Under the pieces are notes generated by a model. It did not search any database. It worked only from the letters and a program-made list of their open reading frames with translations, and had not been told where the DNA came from. From assembly GCA_963853835.1 (NCBI GenBank), contig OY970824.1:70442372-70506371 (forward strand): DNA of 64,000 nt, given 5' to 3'. Below, one piece after another: positions 59,829 to 64,000 of this stretch. Position 1 is the first letter of the stretch. Every line of letters begins with the position of its first letter. Both the position numbers and the translations under genes were made by a program. The stretch comes from Calendula officinalis. Lineage: Eukaryota; Streptophyta; Magnoliopsida; Asterales; Asteraceae.

Positions 59829-60014
59829 GTTCAGTAGTGAATTCTTAAAAAAAATTTACATGGTGAACCCCAAAAATCATGTGTTCATCGGTGAACAACC
59901 CGGACTGATGAAGAAAATGCATTGTTCACAGGTGAATAACTCCATAATGATAAACAAAACGTTATGTTCACTAGTGAACAATCATAAAAAGGTATTCACC
60001 ATTGTTCACTGAAC
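59829..60014 (+). repeat. Five GTTCA...TGAAC palindromes
   Basis: Imperfect to perfect palindromes: GTTCAGTAGTGAATTC (59829), GTTCATCGGTGAAC (59883), GTTCACAGGTGAAT (59924), GTTCACTAGTGAAC (59966) and GTTCACTGAAC (60004), spaced about 38-54 bp apart. A short frame runs through them, but it is likely composition-driven. Confidence 0.7.
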
Positions 60015-60113
60015 GAGAACTAAACTAACATACCAATACTGAACAAAAATAAAAAATCATCAAATAAACTCTATCATAGTCGTCGCCGCCTTCAATCCGA
60101 TCACTAATGAACC

Positions 60114-60540
60114 TGGGGATGAAATCGATGATACGGATCATATTTTCTGGAAGTGTGATGTTGCAAAATCTGTTTGGCGAGCTATTGGGAATTGGTTACA
60201 AGTAATTGACACTAATGTCGATGATTTGGATGAGTTCTTATATAACTTGGACTCGAGCTCAATTAGTGCGAAAGCGAAATTGATAGTAGAGGCGGTGGCG
60301 CTTACGGTCATTTGGATTCTTTGGCGTCATAGGAACGCGATTACTTTTAATAATGGTGATGCCCGGAGAAGTCTTCTTGTTGACTCAATTAAAGAAGTAG
60401 CGTACCTTTGGATTTGTAATCGTCGTGTTAAGTTTAAAGTTAGCTGGCCGGAATGGCTTATTATTCCTTGTAATTAATTTTGAATTTTGTGTTTTTCTAG
60501 CTTTTTGCTAGCTCTTTTTATTGAAAGCTGTTTCCAAAAA
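60114..60540 (+). mobile_element. 5'-truncated LINE (L1-type) 3' end
   Basis: The fragment encodes the C-terminal part of a plant L1 reverse-transcriptase protein (DHIFWKCDVAKSVWRAIGNW ... VIWILWRHRNAITF ... WICNR) up to a TAA near 60477. A short 3' untranslated part and a poly-A run (60536-60542) follow. AATGAACC flanks it on both sides (60106-60113, 60541-60548). It has inserted in one copy of a roughly 60-bp tandem repeat ('cttcaatccgatcactaatg'). Confidence 0.8.
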
Positions 60541-61321
60541 AATGAACCCGGGTCATCGTCGATCTGAACCCTAGCTGCCGCCTTCAATCCGATCACTAAT
60601 GAACCCCAGTCATCGTCGATCTGAACCCTAGTCGCCGTCTTCAATCCAAAATGATGAACAAACCAGGCGACAGAACCCTAGATCCACTTTCTTCGCCCTA
60701 ACCTTAAAACCAAAACCGCAACCCACCAGATCTGAGATGAAACGACCCAGATCTGAGATGAAACGAAACAGACCTGAAACGGACGTCATCCAGACTTTGT
60801 TGCGGTGGTCGGCGGTGAGGATGGTGGACACGGTTGTTGGTTGCATCCCCGATCGCCGCCGGCTGCATGTTGTAGAAGGAGAACGACGATGGTGAATGGG
60901 TTAATGAGTTGCAGAAGAAGAATGAAAGTGTTGAGGGTGTCGGTGATGTTGTCGGGTGTGGTGCAGGTGGCGATGGTGGTGGTCGCCGGATTTTTGGAGA
61001 AGAAAGGTATGAATTTTTTAGAGAAACTTCAAAAACACACACATGTGTGTGCGTGGATCTGCCACAAAAATTAGGAGAGGTGGTTTTGTTAAATTAAATA
61101 ATTAATTGATTTATTCCATAAATAACAGGTACTCAAATTGACCCTTTTATCCTTTTCATCCTTATTATTCAACCATTATTATTTACTTATTTACAAAACT
61201 GTCATTGTTAATCCTAACCTTTGATCTCTAAATTTAATGGTCAAGATTGGTTCTCGCATTTCTCGCAAAAAAAATCACTTCTCGCATGAACCTTTGCTTC
61301 ATAATACCTAAAAAATAATTA

Positions 61322-61516
61322 CTCCTTCCATCCCAAAATTATTGTCCGCAGATAAAAATCACACAGTTTAAGAAAAATGCATTTATTACACTATCTAACC
61401 AATAAAATTTCATCTTTGACACTTAACTATTTTTTATTCGTAGAATTTTCAAATTCACAATAATTTTGAGACAAACCAAAAAGGAAATGCGAACAATAAA
61501 ATTGGGACGGAGGGAG
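61322..61516. mobile_element. Stowaway MITE
   Basis: The termini CTCCTTCCATCCCAAAATTAT and, reversed, CTCCCTCCGTCCCAATTTTAT are flanked by TA. 195 bp. Confidence 0.87.
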
Positions 61517-61614
61517 TAACATATAGGTAGATTCTCTTTTCTAATTTTATTATTTAATTTACTTATTTATATTAATTAAATAAGTAGAAAGATAATTATA
61601 AATATTTAGTAGGA

Positions 61615-61705
61615 ATCAATATCAATCCAAGGCTTGAAGCCTAATGATATTGATGTAGATAGTGTGACTCATGATCTAAAGGTCATGAGTTCAAGTCCTG
61701 CTGAA
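61615..61705 (+). mobile_element. tRNA-derived SINE-like unit
   Basis: An A-box-like 'aagcctaatgata' and a B-box-like GAGTTCAAGTCC lie about 50 bp apart and are followed by an A-rich tail (gaagaaaaataaaa). Cloverleaf folding is not convincing. Confidence 0.45.
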
Positions 61706-61709
61706 GAAA

Positions 61710-63255
61710 AATAAAATAGATTAAATACTTTTTTATAATTAATCAATATCATTTCTTTATCATCTTTCTTCGTTGTTTTATTTTGAATGTTTAAAGATAT
61801 AGTATTATTGTCTTAAAAAAATCGCTATCTTTTTTAAACAACCGCCAAAAATTCAAACTAAAAAATAAAAAAATGTGAAGGTTATAGATTGGGTCAAGAA
61901 GAAGAAACTTATAATATTGTAGTCGCTCATGATTATTCTGGCCGATTGATCTTCCAATATGTTATATTTATCTTTCTATTTATTTAATCAATTAAATGTC
62001 AAAATAAATAATGAGATTAAGAAGTTCAAATATTAATTATTTAATAAGTAGAATAACGAAATATGATAATTTAATAGAAAAAAATATAATTTTTCTTGTT
62101 AGAAATTTCAGTTCCAATTTCACATCCAATTAAAATCCTACTATCATCTATATATATTTTTAAAATGAAGATTATACTAACGCGTACATATTATAAATCT
62201 TACACGTTTTGAAAGACTTAAACATACACATATCATTAAATTAATATGGCCCAACCTAATTATTTAATAGACTTGAGTCCATTAGAGTTTATATAATAAA
62301 ATCGATATAAAAAAATGGAAAAATAATTGAATGAAAACGGAAATATAGATGAGAACCGGCCTCTAAATAATACTCCTATCATAATATGATGAGATTAAAC
62401 TGTTATTGAAGGAACGAATAACGAAAGTGGGCGCAATAACAAGATGATTTTATATCATGTAAAATAATGAAAAATGGATTGTATTTGATATTTTGTTAAA
62501 TGGGTCGAGGATGGTTCTAATATATTGTTTTGAAAGAATCGTTGTATTGACTCCGGCTCTCCTAGATGACTATAAATCGAAGTACTTATATTCAGTATAG
62601 ACTCAAACATAGTAACATTTGTATTTTTGTTTTCTTCACAAACCATATTTTATTGTTTGAAAATTGTGTCCAAAGACATGTATGTATCTTTGATTTTGTT
62701 TCTTATTATAATCAGTAGCATTTTTTTATTTTCTTTTTGAGATTTGATGATTAAAGTGCAATTTCCTTGGTTGAAATGCAATCTCATAACTATATGGTAG
62801 GCAATGGTTTCCACCAAATTAAATATTAAGTAAGATATCAAATACTTGCAGTTGTTGACATTTGACAGAAGTTCCTTCAACAACTGTATTAAGCAACCTC
62901 CTCATGATTCATGATGACATAAATTATTAGAACAAAGAAAAGTTAATATAATTTCATTTTCTAATTTTCTAATAATATATGGAAAAACTAGTAATATAAG
63001 ATTTCAGATGAAACTATTTAGTTTAATCAAGGTTCTAAATAACGCAAGGCGTGGTGTGGAGTCACTGTCAAGCCTCAAGACATGGTGAGTCATGGCGAGA
63101 CATGACGTTCTTCAAAGCGTGACTTAAGACGGCGGTTTCATATATACATTATAATTATATATAATTATACAAAAAAGATAAAATAAACACATAATTATAA
63201 ATTTATAACATAGTTAATCAATTTTTTCTTCATTTTCGACCTATTCAACGATTCT
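61710..63255. other. AT-rich intergenic stretch
   Basis: No gene or bounded repeat was recognised. Several short open frames reflect AT-rich composition only. Confidence 0.5.
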
Positions 63256-63263
63256 TATATAAC

Positions 63264-64000
<737 letters not shown>

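Larger units (their letters stand above)
59478..61287. mobile_element. 1.8-kb inverted-repeat element carrying a LINE fragment
   Basis: The termini ATGCGAGAAGTGATTTTTTT and, at the right, the complement of ATGCGAGAAGTGATTTTTTT pair for about 28 bp. No clean target duplication was found. Inside are a T27 tract, a palindrome cluster, a truncated LINE and GC-rich text with opposing short frames (60600-61090) that contain no recognised domain. Confidence 0.6.

Noticed and set aside
60704..61097. Overlapping frames on both strands
   Set aside because: GC-rich text in a non-autonomous element; no frame shows a known domain, and both strands are open equally.

Overview
This is an AT-rich nuclear segment of a flowering plant, most likely a eudicot. 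Three things point to this: intron-containing plant gene families (an LRR receptor-like kinase, a CDPK and an ARIADNE RBR ligase), Tekay-type chromovirus and copia LTR retrotransposons, and a dense set of plant MITEs (Stowaway, Harbinger/Tourist-like, Mutator-like), Helitrons and SINE-like units. I cannot name the species.

Layout. 1-16 kb is almost gene-free and made of layered small transposons. Two related Harbinger-like elements lie side by side, and each hosts a different long-inverted-repeat element with 9-bp target duplications. They are followed by a hAT-like element with a solo LTR inserted at its edge, a ~2.9-kb non-autonomous Helitron, and a Tourist-like element. A ~190-bp promoter/5'-exon-like segment occurs twice (5.3 kb and 13.2 kb).

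16.3-32.9 kb is one nested Ty3/gypsy block. Element A (16316-32914, target duplication TGTAC) was split inside its reverse transcriptase/RNase H region by element B (20771-29084, target duplication TTAAA) of the same family. By my reading the LTR pairs differ at roughly 13 sites (A) and 7 sites (B) over about 1.7 kb, which fits the order of insertion. Both gag-pol reading frames are broken.

33-44 kb holds a second Helitron-like unit, a three-layer MITE nest, and a copia element on the minus strand (37336-42031). Its two 190-bp LTRs read as identical and are flanked by ATCGT, yet its reading frame carries a frameshift and a stop.

44.8-56.3 kb is the gene island. (i) An LRR receptor-like kinase of the At3g28040 type lies on the plus strand, with a degenerate catalytic loop and four frame disruptions. 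(ii) An intact eight-exon CDPK lies on the plus strand (predicted 532 residues). (iii) A fifteen-exon ARI7/8-like RBR E3 ligase lies on the minus strand, convergent with the CDPK, with a 2-nt excess in exon 9. The first is a probable pseudoreceptor or pseudogene at the membrane, the second a Ca2+-regulated kinase predicted to be lipid-anchored, and the third a ubiquitin ligase. Nothing in the sequence says they work in one pathway.

56.5-64 kb returns to repeats: Stowaway MITEs, a 1.8-kb inverted-repeat element carrying a 5'-truncated LINE, a T27 tract, a SINE-like unit and a ~120-bp TA microsatellite.

I found no convincing new biological system. The strongest leads are the mosaic zinc-knuckle patch between the sister gypsy elements, the shared palindromic motifs and fast-evolving repeats in their LTRs, and the palindrome-rich inverted-repeat elements.
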